In this document: positions 1-7,524 of the stretch, in pieces | How positions within the stretch are numbered: position 1 is the stretch's first letter | Layout of the letters: every line of letters starts with the position of its first letter | Source: Planctomycetia bacterium | GTDB taxonomy: Bacteria > Planctomycetota > UBA8108 > UBA1146 | Assembly (NCBI GenBank): GCA_012269595.1 | Contig: JAAXJX010000014.1 | Span: forward strand, 1-38,495 | Direction of reading: 5' to 3' | Length of the DNA: 38,495 nucleotides | Notes under the pieces: model-generated | The model's database searches: none | What the model saw: only the letters and a program-made list of their open reading frames with translations | What the model was told of the DNA's origin: nothing | Program-made: the position numbers and the translations under genes

Positions 1-1
1 G

Positions 2-361
2 GTGCGCGGCGGTGTGATTCAGGGTGTTTCTTTTGCACTCTTCGAGCGCAGGGTCATGGACCGCCAAAAAGGTCGCATGCTCAACGACGATCTGGAGAAC
101 TACAAGATCCTCGGTGCCGCAGATTGCCCCGATATCGATGTCGTTCTTCTCGATGTCTACAACGGAAAATCAAACACTCAGGTGATGGGTTTGGGAGAGC
201 CACCCATCGTGGCGACGGCAGCCGCCGTCGCCAATGCGGTTTCCGATGCACTGGGTGTACGGATTTATGATCTTCCCATTACCCCGAAGAAGGTCCTCGA
301 GGCGATCGCGAAGCGAGACGCCGCCCGGGGAACTTCGGAAAAGAAGGGAGAGAGACTTTGA
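2..361 (+). CDS. Molybdenum hydroxylase (xanthine/aldehyde dehydrogenase family), molybdopterin-binding subunit, C-terminal fragment
   Basis: This is the last ~119 residues of a catalytic subunit whose upstream part lies outside the window; the first codon read here (GTG at 2) is internal, not a start. The visible part contains the VMGLGEPP segment, with the Glu at about residue 66 of the fragment. It corresponds to the GxGE motif that supplies the catalytic base in xanthine oxidase-family enzymes. It is followed by the AAAVANAVxDALG helix and the LPITPxKVLEAI ending typical of XdhA/PaoC-type subunits. The stop overlaps the TTG start of the next gene by four bases, so the two subunits are translationally coupled. 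The substrate (purine, aldehyde or other N-heterocycle) cannot be told from this fragment. Confidence 0.9.
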   Translation: MRGGVIQGVSFALFERRVMDRQKGRMLNDDLENYKILGAADCPDIDVVLLDVYNGKSNTQVMGLGEPPIVATAAAVANAVSDALGVRIYDLPITPKKVLEAIAKRDAARGTSEKKGERL

Positions 362-1329
362 AGCCCTTCAAACTGATCCAGCCGACCCATGAAAACGAGG
401 CGTTGCAGGCACGGTCCAGCGACGGATCCGAGTACATGGCTGCTGGAACCGATCTCCTCAATCGCATCAAGGAACATGTGGCGAGCCCGGAAACGGTGGT
501 CGACCTGAAGAAGATTTCCGGTCTGGACCAGATCGAGTCCGATGACCGCGGAATCTGGCTGGGCGCCACGGTCAGGATGTCAGAAGTCTCCGGTCACCCG
601 GAGATTCAGCGTCGCTTCCCGGCGGTGGCAACCACGGTGGGTCACGCTGCGACACCGCAGATTCGCAATATGGCCACCGTCGCAGGAAACATCTGTCAGA
701 AGCCCCGTTGTTGGTACCTGCGCCATGAGGGCTACCCCTGCATCAAGAATGGCGGCACCGGTTGCTGGGCCAGAGATGGTGAGAACGAGTTTCACGCCAT
801 CTTTGACAACCAGATCTGCTCTGCGACACAGCCTTCAAATCTGGCACCGGTGTTGGTCGCCCACGATGCGATCATCGAGGTTCAGGGACAGGATGGCGTC
901 AAAGAAATCACCGCAGGGGATTTCTTTACAGGACCCTCCGAGAATCCGCTGATGGAAGTGAAGCTTTCGGCGGGTGAGTTTGTCCGTCGTATCCTGCTAC
1001 CCGCTGAGACGGAAACTTCACTGTGGGCCTACGAAGAAGCACGCGAGAAGCAGAGCTTCGATTGGGCCCAGGCGAGCGTGACGATTCTCCTCGATCGCGG
1101 AGGCCGCAAGGGGGACCACCGGGTGATTCTCGGTGCCGTTTCTCCTGCACCTCTGAGAAGAGAAGACATGGAGAAGAAGTTGAATGGTTCAGATGATGAA
1201 GCCACCCAGGCAGCCCTGATCGCAGGCGAAGGGGCAACACCCCTTTCACAGAACGGCTACAAGGTGCCGATGTTGCAGGGTTTGATCCGCCGGGCGGTTC
1301 GCGTGGTTCGTTCGAGAGAGGAGGGCTGA
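358..1329 (+). CDS. Molybdenum hydroxylase FAD-binding subunit with extra Fe-S motif (PaoB/YagS-like)
   Basis: The 323-residue product matches the FAD subunit of multi-subunit xanthine/aldehyde dehydrogenases, which passes electrons between flavin and the Fe-S subunit. FAD-binding signatures are visible: AAGTDLL at residues 28-34 and TPQIRNMATVAGNI at 99-112. A Cys-rich stretch follows (Cys113, 118, 128, 136, 154; CWYLRHEGYPC...GGTGCWA). It resembles the loop that binds an additional [4Fe-4S] cluster in E. coli PaoB and in the 4-hydroxybenzoyl-CoA reductase flavin subunit. The C-terminal CO-dehydrogenase-flavoprotein domain follows. The start is a TTG overlapping the upstream stop; no in-frame ATG fits better. 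A small 2Fe-2S subunit is not visible and may be upstream of the window. Confidence 0.92.
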   Translation: MKPFKLIQPTHENEALQARSSDGSEYMAAGTDLLNRIKEHVASPETVVDLKKISGLDQIESDDRGIWLGATVRMSEVSGHPEIQRRFPAVATTVGHAATPQIRNMATVAGNICQKPRCWYLRHEGYPCIKNGGTGCWARDGENEFHAIFDNQICSATQPSNLAPVLVAHDAIIEVQGQDGVKEITAGDFFTGPSENPLMEVKLSAGEFVRRILLPAETETSLWAYEEAREKQSFDWAQASVTILLDRGGRKGDHRVILGAVSPAPLRREDMEKKLNGSDDEATQAALIAGEGATPLSQNGYKVPMLQGLIRRAVRVVRSREEG

Positions 1330-1331
1330 GG

Positions 1332-1571
1332 ATGGCGATGCAGAAACCGGAACTGTTGCCGGAGGATGTCTGTCCCTGTTTGCGCACCAAGACGATGTTG
1401 CTCAACACCGAGTATCGTCGCAGTGCCTTTGAGGACAGTTTCACCGCAAACACAGCCTTCTTTCATTGCTTGAGGACGATGGCCTATCACGGACCTGACG
1501 GCGATGATGTGTGCCCTGAAGGGTGTCGACCGGGCCGTCAGTGTTATCCCACTCCGGAGGACATCACCTGA
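1332..1571 (+). CDS. Small Cys-rich protein encoded with the molybdenum hydroxylase
   Basis: This 79-residue ORF starts two bases after the stop of the FAD subunit. A purine-rich Shine-Dalgarno (GAGGAGGG...GAGG) overlaps that stop, and the gene ends just before a strong terminator, so it is the last gene of the operon. Six cysteines stand out: CPC at 14-16, HC at 45-46, and C61, C65 and C71 in a C-x3-C-x5-C run. That pattern suggests a metal or Fe-S site, or disulfides. There is no signal peptide and no membrane segment. I do not recognise a named family. A role in maturation or electron transfer for the hydroxylase is only inferred from position and cysteines. Confidence 0.7.
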   Translation: MAMQKPELLPEDVCPCLRTKTMLLNTEYRRSAFEDSFTANTAFFHCLRTMAYHGPDGDDVCPEGCRPGRQCYPTPEDIT

Positions 1572-1595
1572 TCCCGGAGTTTTTTCAGTCACTTC

Positions 1596-1632
1596 AAAGG
1601 TCCTGCCTGTCTTTCAGGCAGGACCTTTTTTG
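1596..1632 (+). terminator. Rho-independent terminator of the molybdenum hydroxylase operon
   Basis: A perfect 14-bp inverted repeat (1596-1609 with 1615-1628) has a 5-base loop. Its right arm ends in a run of T that extends to about 1631. It lies 25 bases after the last stop of the operon. Confidence 0.93.
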
Positions 1633-1673
1633 TTTCATCGGACAGTGTTCCAATCAAGACAAGGAGGAGCACC

Positions 1674-3026
1674 ATGCATCGATTACTGCATCGGATACTG
1701 AATCGGAAACTCGCGAGTCACCTCTGGTTGTTGCTGTTGATCGTGATCACATTCCTGCAGTCCGGCTGTTCCAATCTGTCGCTGCAGCAAAAGCCTCAGG
1801 CCGGGGCGACGGAAGATCCGGACATACTCAAGGTGCTCGTCTGGAATGCCTGGCGCGGAGGAAATGAAGTGACCGAGGGTCCAGAGAAGATCCTCAAGGT
1901 GATTCGGGACTCCGAGGCAGACGTGGTGTTGATGCAGGAGAGCTATGACATCAACGGTGAGCGTCCCCTTTTGGGTGCATGGCTCGCCGAGCAGCTGGGA
2001 TGGAATCAATACCAGGGTGAAAGCCCCCATCTCTGTGTTCTGACTCGTTGCGAGATCGCCGAGACCTTTGATCATGAACCGTGGCATGGAGTGGGTGCCA
2101 GGCTGGTGCACGCCAGTGGTCGCGAGTTTCTCGCCTGGAGTATCTGGCTCGATTACCGCGCCTATATCCCCTACGTCATCCGCGACAATCCGCAGATCTC
2201 CGATGGAGATCTGCTGAAAAGCGAATTTGAGAGTTCCCAGCGCTTACCCCAGGCGGAGAGACTCTTGGCCAGGATCGAGGAATTGGGTCATCTCGACTCA
2301 AACTTGCCGCTGCTGGTGGGTGGCGACTGGAACACTCCATCCCATCTGGATTGGACCCGGGATACGGCCACCGTCTTCAAGAGGAGGCGTGACCTCGATC
2401 TCCCCGTGAGTCTTCTGGTGGAGTCGAATGACTTCAGGGATGTCTATCGCATGCTTCACCCTGACCCGGTGCATCATCCGGGGATTACCTGGTCACCGAT
2501 GTTTCGGGGCACGGAAGAGAAAGAACAGGGTTTCGATCGGATTGATCGCCTGTACCTGCATGACTATTGCCGTGACTGGAAACTGGTTCCGGTTTCGACC
2601 ACGGTTTACCCAGAAGTTTGGGAGGACGTCGACATCGCTGTTCCTGATCGCATTTTTCCTTCCGATCACAGTGCGGTTCTGGTGGAAATGAAGTTTGTCG
2701 AGCGACCTCTGGAGCCGGGTGATCCCGGGTTCACCTCTCTGGAAGTGGGGGACTGGAAAGTTGAAGCCAGTGCCCGAAAGTTTCTCGGTGATCAGGTAGA
2801 CGTTCTCTTCTCAGTTTACAGAGATGGGGAGAAGGTCGCTTCCCCGCGTATGTGGGTCATCGAGAACAAGCCTTCCAATATCGGCCTCACGCATGAGGAC
2901 TTCGCCATGAGCGCCGCTGTCGACGCGATACGCTGGAATGACAAGACTCGCGTGACGATTCAAATCGAGATCGAAGAAGATGGAGCGATCACCCGTCTAC
3001 CGGTTGCCAGTATCGAAGTCCGCTAA
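1674..3026 (+). CDS. Endonuclease/exonuclease/phosphatase (EEP) family lipoprotein
   Basis: The 450-residue product starts with a basic N-terminus, a hydrophobic helix and a lipobox-like LQSGC (Cys32), so it is probably a membrane-anchored lipoprotein. An EEP catalytic domain follows. VWNAWRG (Asn58) and VLMQES (Glu89) match the metal-binding N and E motifs, GGDWNTP (Asp218, Asn220) is the central D-x-N, and PSDHSAV (Asp331, His332) is the C-terminal catalytic DH. All key residues are present, so a metal-dependent phosphodiesterase or phosphatase activity is expected; the substrate is unknown. About 110 residues after the catalytic domain form an extra beta-rich C-terminal region. A strong AAGGAGGAG Shine-Dalgarno precedes the ATG. 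Confidence 0.87.
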   Translation: MHRLLHRILNRKLASHLWLLLLIVITFLQSGCSNLSLQQKPQAGATEDPDILKVLVWNAWRGGNEVTEGPEKILKVIRDSEADVVLMQESYDINGERPLLGAWLAEQLGWNQYQGESPHLCVLTRCEIAETFDHEPWHGVGARLVHASGREFLAWSIWLDYRAYIPYVIRDNPQISDGDLLKSEFESSQRLPQAERLLARIEELGHLDSNLPLLVGGDWNTPSHLDWTRDTATVFKRRRDLDLPVSLLVESNDFRDVYRMLHPDPVHHPGITWSPMFRGTEEKEQGFDRIDRLYLHDYCRDWKLVPVSTTVYPEVWEDVDIAVPDRIFPSDHSAVLVEMKFVERPLEPGDPGFTSLEVGDWKVEASARKFLGDQVDVLFSVYRDGEKVASPRMWVIENKPSNIGLTHEDFAMSAAVDAIRWNDKTRVTIQIEIEEDGAITRLPVASIEVR

Positions 3027-3037
3027 GGGGAAATCAG

Positions 3038-3208
3038 ATGATAAAAATGATCTGGATCTTTCTGCTCACCATCTTTTTCGCCGGTGTTGGGGCCGTGTGG
3101 TTGGGAGATTTCACCTCCGTTCCCCTGTCGATTGTTGGCGGTCTCCTCGGTGGGGTCTGTGGTTGGCTCCTGGGAAAATACATCCCCATCTATGAGTGGT
3201 TTGTCTGA
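3038..3208 (+). CDS. Tiny two-helix membrane protein
   Basis: A 56-residue ORF starts 11 bases after the EEP gene with an AGGGGA ribosome site ahead of the ATG. It encodes two hydrophobic segments (about residues 4-22 and 28-46). The second is Gly-rich with spacing GGLLGG...GWLLG, and a short polar/aromatic C-terminus (KYIPIYEWFV) follows. The spacing suggests co-transcription with the lipoprotein gene. No family is recognised. Coding status rests on the start signal, the clean hydrophobic pattern and the operon position. Confidence 0.6.
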   Translation: MIKMIWIFLLTIFFAGVGAVWLGDFTSVPLSIVGGLLGGVCGWLLGKYIPIYEWFV

Positions 3209-3386
3209 TCGGGCCCATTTCAGCAGAGCTCTGAATCACACGAATTCCGCCATTTCTGGCCATTTTGAGCCCCTGTTCAGGGGCAATCGGTCGGTCTGCT
3301 TGTCAGATCAGGGGGCATCGATAGGATAGGCTCGAATCATCCGCCCGCAGGGGAACGGCAGCGGAAGTGGTGGAAGGAAACGGATC
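3209..3386 (+). other. Intergenic region upstream of the saccharopine dehydrogenase-like gene
   Basis: This stretch of 178 bases contains no ORF with a convincing start and no clear terminator hairpin. It probably holds the promoter of the downstream gene, but I cannot point to convincing -35/-10 boxes. Confidence 0.4.
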
Positions 3387-4478
3387 ATGGCCAACATCGA
3401 AAAAGTCTGTGTCGTCGGATTGGGCAAAGTCGGCAGCCTCGTGGGAACACTGCTGCAGAGAGCCGGGTTTGAAGTGATCGGCCGCGACGCCCGACCTGTG
3501 GAGGGTTTGACCTTCTCATCGGATGTCCTCGACGTCTCCGATACCGCTGCTCTCAATGACGCCCTCGATGGTTGTCAGGGTGTGGTCTCCTGCCTCCCCT
3601 ATCAGTTCAACTTGCCGGTTGCGAAAGCAGCCTTCGACAAGGGCATCCACTACTTCGATCTCACAGAGGACGTCCCGACCACCAACGCTATTCAGGAGAT
3701 GGCTGCGGATGCCAAGTCGGTCCTCGCACCCCAGTGCGGCTTGGCGCCGGGTTACATTGGCATTGTAGGTGCTCACCTTGCAAGCAAGTTTGAGAAGGTG
3801 CGCTCCATCGAGTTGCGTGTTGGAGCACTCCCTGAGAATCCTCGTGGCAGCATGGGTTATTCCTTCACCTGGTCTTCCGCCGGTGTCATCAATGAATACC
3901 TCAACGAGTGTGAAGTGATCAGCATGGGTGAGCGTTCCATGGTTCCTTCGCTGGAAGGCCTGGAGACGATCCACCTCAACGGCTTGCGCCTGGAAGCTTT
4001 CACCACTTCAGGGGGTCTCGGAACCATGTGTGAGACCTGGGCCGGGAAGCTGGAAACCCTCAACTACAAGACGATGCGCTATCCGGGTCACTGTGACCGC
4101 ATGCGTTTCTTCCTCCATGAACTGGGGATGCACCGGGATCGTGAGGAAGCGGGACGCATTCTTGTCGAGGCGTGCCCGCCGGTTCAGGAAGATGTGGTCT
4201 ACGTGCACGCTGCCGTAGAAGGCTGGCAGTCCGGCGATCTACAGCGAGAAGAGTTTGTCGGGGAGTATTCACCGAAAGAAATAGATGGAGTCGAGTGGAG
4301 AGCTATCAGCTGGACTACTGCTTGCTCTGTGGCTGCTGTAGTAGAAATGGTTAACAATGGTTCTCTTCCAGACCGCGGATTTATCAAACAAGAAGAGATT
4401 CCATTTGAAACTTATATTCTTACAAAAAGTGGCGGCCTCTACTTCGATATAGTTTTCGAAGAAGAAGAAAACGAATAG
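3387..4478 (+). CDS. Saccharopine dehydrogenase-family NAD(P)-dependent oxidoreductase
   Basis: The 363-residue protein opens with a Rossmann motif, VCVVGLGKVGSLVG (residues 7-20). A typical family stretch follows (VVSCLPYQFNLPVAKAAFDKGIHYFDLTED), and then QCGLAPGYIG, which matches the start of the C-terminal catalytic domain of saccharopine dehydrogenase-like enzymes. Length fits the short bacterial forms. It probably acts in the cytoplasm on an amino-acid-like imine/amine pair (lysine, saccharopine or carboxynorspermidine-type); the exact substrate is not readable. The ATG has a GGAAGG site nine bases upstream. The last ~65 codons (from about 4278) switch to A/T-ending codons. By my count GC falls from 36/60 at 4201-4260 to 20/60 at 4381-4440, yet the frame and family-like sequence continue. 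It stops directly against the convergent YbaN gene. Confidence 0.85.
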   Translation: MANIEKVCVVGLGKVGSLVGTLLQRAGFEVIGRDARPVEGLTFSSDVLDVSDTAALNDALDGCQGVVSCLPYQFNLPVAKAAFDKGIHYFDLTEDVPTTNAIQEMAADAKSVLAPQCGLAPGYIGIVGAHLASKFEKVRSIELRVGALPENPRGSMGYSFTWSSAGVINEYLNECEVISMGERSMVPSLEGLETIHLNGLRLEAFTTSGGLGTMCETWAGKLETLNYKTMRYPGHCDRMRFFLHELGMHRDREEAGRILVEACPPVQEDVVYVHAAVEGWQSGDLQREEFVGEYSPKEIDGVEWRAISWTTACSVAAVVEMVNNGSLPDRGFIKQEEIPFETYILTKSGGLYFDIVFEEEENE

Positions 4479-4892
4479 TTATTCGCGGTCGGCGTTGGAT
4501 GCGGTGTTCTTTTTTGCGTCAGCAGATTGCGGCCCTGACGGTCGAGTGATCACAAACACCCAACCGATTCCTGCAAGGATGGCGGTCGCCCACCGTGCTT
4601 CCACCGGCACCTTGTCACGATTGATCCACAGCGGAAAAGAGATGGCGATGGCGATCATGATCGTCGCAAACATCTTTGCCCGCGTCGGAATCGAACCGTG
4701 CTCTTCCCAGTCACGTACCATCTTGCCAAAGGTTTTGTGATTCCTCAGCCACGTGTGGTAGCGGGGAGATCCTTTGGCAAACAGATAGGCAGCCAATAGA
4801 ACAAACGGTGTCGTCGGCAATACCGGCAGGGGTATTCCGATGATCCCCAGCCCCAGCGCCATGAACCCGAGCAGATTCCAGAAGTAGCGCAT
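4479..4892 (-). CDS. ybaN: YbaN/DUF454 family inner-membrane protein
   Basis: The product has the DUF454 hallmark GLGIIGIPLPVLPTTPFVLLAAYLFAKGSPRYHTWL near its start, then a second hydrophobic pair near the C-terminus. It is therefore a small inner-membrane protein of unknown biochemical function. I chose the ATG at 4892 (137 residues) because the resulting N-terminus, MRYFWNLLGFMALGLG, matches the usual family start. A TTG at 4934 would add 14 polar residues and overlap the upstream permease gene by 25 bases. Neither start has a clear Shine-Dalgarno. Its position 17 bases behind the ABC permease suggests co-transcription. Confidence 0.85.
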   Translation of the reverse strand: MRYFWNLLGFMALGLGIIGIPLPVLPTTPFVLLAAYLFAKGSPRYHTWLRNHKTFGKMVRDWEEHGSIPTRAKMFATIMIAIAISFPLWINRDKVPVEARWATAILAGIGWVFVITRPSGPQSADAKKNTASNADRE

Positions 4893-4909
4893 GGGGCGGC
4901 GAGGAGTGT

Positions 4910-6523
4910 TCAAGGTCTGCTGGATTTCAACCAACCGAGCAACTCGAGAAACTTCGGCGGCTGTCCCGTGCGAAGAACTCCGATGCGGAAGATCTTTGCA
5001 GACATCCAGAAAACGAAGATTACCGAAATCAGCAACATGATGCCCGTTCCGACGATTTCACCCATCGGTGGGCTCGCCGCCATGCGGTTCATCATGATGA
5101 AGGGGGTCCAGGGTGGGACCCACGACATCACGGTGGCGATGGTTCCGTTGGGATCATTCGGGATGAAGACCATCGTCCCCAAAGGCACCATCAAGATCAG
5201 CATCATCGGGCTCATGAAGTTCTGCGCTTCCTTGATGGTATTGCAGATACTGCCGATTCCCGCGAACAGGAATGCATAGAAGAGATAGCCGGTGACGAAG
5301 TAGAAGAGGAAACCGATCAGCAACTCCGGCGAAACGACGGCAGCCAACAGGTCGACCACCCACTCCGCACCCGGTCCCGCTTTCAGCCTGAGGATACCCA
5401 ACATGGAACCGATCCACGCCAGTTGCATCGTTACTCCCACAGCGGCAACTCCGAGAACCTTGCCGAGAAGAAGCTCATTGGTGGTGACGGAGGAGAGCAA
5501 GACCTCGATGATGCGGTTCGATTTCTCTTCGATGGTGTTGTTCAGCAGCATCTGGGCGACGGTGAAAATGGCGATCCACAGCAGATAGACAAACCCGACA
5601 GGAGCGTACTGGCGAATTCTGTCGCGGATGCCGACCTTCTCCTCCCCCTCCTGTTTGTTGGGGTTGAAGTTGTTGGAGCGCACACGGATTTGTGCAATCT
5701 CTTTCACTTCACTGGAGGAGATGCCGCGGGAGTCATATTCCATCTGCCTCACCCGGTCTGTCAGTGAGTCGGTGATGGCGTCGAGAAGATCGGTGTCGGC
5801 CAGATTGGATGACCAGAAGCGGATCGGCTCCTTTTCACTGAGCACATTCTCCGGGATCAGCACGAGAGCAAAGAGGTCCACATTGCGGCCGGAGGCGGGA
5901 TACAGTTTTTCCGCTCGCAGGTAAGGTCGCAGGGCGGTTTCGATTTCGGCATCGGTGGCCATGTCGGTCAATCCGGGAAGCAGTCCGACCTCGATGAATC
6001 GCGGATCAGGCTCGACGAATTCCGGCGATCCCTTGGGCAACTGATTGAGGAGCAGATTGCGCATCGCCAACCATTGACCATCGTTGAGAAGGTATTCGTC
6101 GGGGATCAGATCGCCAATATCGACCAACTGCTTGGGGTTGAAGGGATTGATCTCCGCAGAACCCTGGCTCATCTGCTCCAGACCCTCTTCGAGGCGGTCG
6201 AGGAGTGCGGCTGCGTCGATTTCCTGTTCTTCCAGCATCTCTTTGCGTTGGCTCTCCGTGGCCTCGGCAATGTGTTGCTGCAATGCCTGCAGAACCTTTT
6301 GCCGGTTGAGGAGAGTCAAGCGCTGTCGGGCCAGTTCACCCGCTTCAGCATCGCGGGAAACGATGGCGACGTGTCGTGTGGGAATGCCCTTTTCCTCGAG
6401 AAACTTGGGTACCTCGACCATCAGCCAGATCATCACCGGGAAGAGCAGAATGCCGATCCAGAAGCCTTTGGTTTTGACGTTTTCCAGATACTCGCGCTGG
6501 GCGACCCGGTAGATGCGCATCAT
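4910..6523 (-). CDS. ABC-2 type transporter permease, NatB-like
   Basis: The 537-residue membrane protein has one helix near residues 20-40, a large extracytoplasmic part to about residue 310, and five or six helices in the C-terminal 220 residues. That is the layout of NatB/YhaP-type ABC-2 exporters. The signature region after the first cytoplasmic stretch (LLNNTIEEKSNRIIEVLLSS...LLLGKVLG) is typical of this family. Its ATG start overlaps the stop of the ATPase gene by four bases, so the two form a coupled exporter. The relatives are sodium or drug/peptide exporters; the actual substrate is unknown. Confidence 0.9.
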   Translation of the reverse strand: MMRIYRVAQREYLENVKTKGFWIGILLFPVMIWLMVEVPKFLEEKGIPTRHVAIVSRDAEAGELARQRLTLLNRQKVLQALQQHIAEATESQRKEMLEEQEIDAAALLDRLEEGLEQMSQGSAEINPFNPKQLVDIGDLIPDEYLLNDGQWLAMRNLLLNQLPKGSPEFVEPDPRFIEVGLLPGLTDMATDAEIETALRPYLRAEKLYPASGRNVDLFALVLIPENVLSEKEPIRFWSSNLADTDLLDAITDSLTDRVRQMEYDSRGISSSEVKEIAQIRVRSNNFNPNKQEGEEKVGIRDRIRQYAPVGFVYLLWIAIFTVAQMLLNNTIEEKSNRIIEVLLSSVTTNELLLGKVLGVAAVGVTMQLAWIGSMLGILRLKAGPGAEWVVDLLAAVVSPELLIGFLFYFVTGYLFYAFLFAGIGSICNTIKEAQNFMSPMMLILMVPLGTMVFIPNDPNGTIATVMSWVPPWTPFIMMNRMAASPPMGEIVGTGIMLLISVIFVFWMSAKIFRIGVLRTGQPPKFLELLGWLKSSRP

Positions 6524-7452
6524 CGATCAGCCGCCTCTCTGGCATCTTCACCCACCAGGTGGACGAAGACTTCGTGCAGGTCCGGTTGCACAACCTCGAA
6601 AGTGTCGAGGGATTTTCCGGAATCAAAAAACTGTTTCAGCAGCAGCTGTGGATCAGTGTCATCGGAGATGTGCAGCTCGAGCACGTCGGCACGCCCATCT
6701 GCTGATGGCTTGACCGATTGAACGCCGGGAAGCCGGAGCACCAGATCAGAGATGTCGTCTCCGCGAACCCGAACTCGACTGGGCAACAGGTTGCGCGCTT
6801 CTTCGACGGAACCGTGAAACGCCATTTTCCCGGCGGCGATGACAACGATGCTTTCACAGATTCGCTCCGCATGGGACATGACGTGCGTGGAGAAGAGCAC
6901 GGTCTTGCCACGGGATTTGAGGTCCTGGATCACTTCTTCCATCACCTCCTGATTGACCGGGTCGAGACCGCTGAAGGGTTCGTCGAGTATGACCAGGTCC
7001 GGATCGTGGGCGATGGAGGCCAGGACTTGCACCTTTTGCCCCATTCCCTTGGAGAGCGCCTCACATTTGTGATCCTTGAATGCACTGAGACCGTAGCGAT
7101 CGAGCAGCTCCCTGGCCTTCTCTCTGGCAACGGATGAAGGGACACCCTTGAGGGTGGCGAAGTAGGCGATGACCGCGGTTGCCGTCATCTTCTTGTAGAG
7201 TCCTTTTTCTTCGGGAAGGTATCCGATGCGATCCCGGACTTGGGAGGCGACCGGATGACCGAGCACCTCAATGGAGCCGGAGGTGGGTCGCAGGATATCG
7301 AGGATCATGCGGATCGACGTCGTTTTTCCTGCACCGTTCGGTCCAAGGAATCCGCAAATGGTTCCTTCATTAACGGAGAAGGAGACATCGTCGACCGCCC
7401 GGAAGTCTCCATAAGTCTTGACGACGTGATTCATTTCGATGGCAGTGGTCAC
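6520..7452 (-). CDS. ABC transporter ATP-binding protein, NatA-like
   Basis: The 310-residue ATPase shows Walker A GPNGAGKT (residues 37-44), the ABC signature LSKGMGQ (133-139), Walker B LVILDEP with catalytic Glu158, and an H-loop STHVMSHAE. A C-terminal DUF4162-like extension (about residues 225-310) is common in NatA-type exporters. It powers the permease encoded directly downstream. The start is a GTG with GGGAGG about 11 bases upstream; an ATG six codons later lacks a ribosome site. Confidence 0.93.
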   Translation of the reverse strand: MTTAIEMNHVVKTYGDFRAVDDVSFSVNEGTICGFLGPNGAGKTTSIRMILDILRPTSGSIEVLGHPVASQVRDRIGYLPEEKGLYKKMTATAVIAYFATLKGVPSSVAREKARELLDRYGLSAFKDHKCEALSKGMGQKVQVLASIAHDPDLVILDEPFSGLDPVNQEVMEEVIQDLKSRGKTVLFSTHVMSHAERICESIVVIAAGKMAFHGSVEEARNLLPSRVRVRGDDISDLVLRLPGVQSVKPSADGRADVLELHISDDTDPQLLLKQFFDSGKSLDTFEVVQPDLHEVFVHLVGEDAREAADR

Positions 7453-7524
7453 TCTGGGGAAATCCTCCCATTGCGGGTTTTCGTTCTTGTGGAGAGTTTA
7501 ACCGGGGACTTCCAGAGTGGGCAG

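Noticed and set aside
4265-4478. Frameshift or foreign ORF at the 3' end of the saccharopine dehydrogenase-like gene
   Set aside because: The frame is continuous and the AT-rich end still encodes family-like sequence (ISWTTACSVAAVVEM...), so it is a composition change, not a frameshift.
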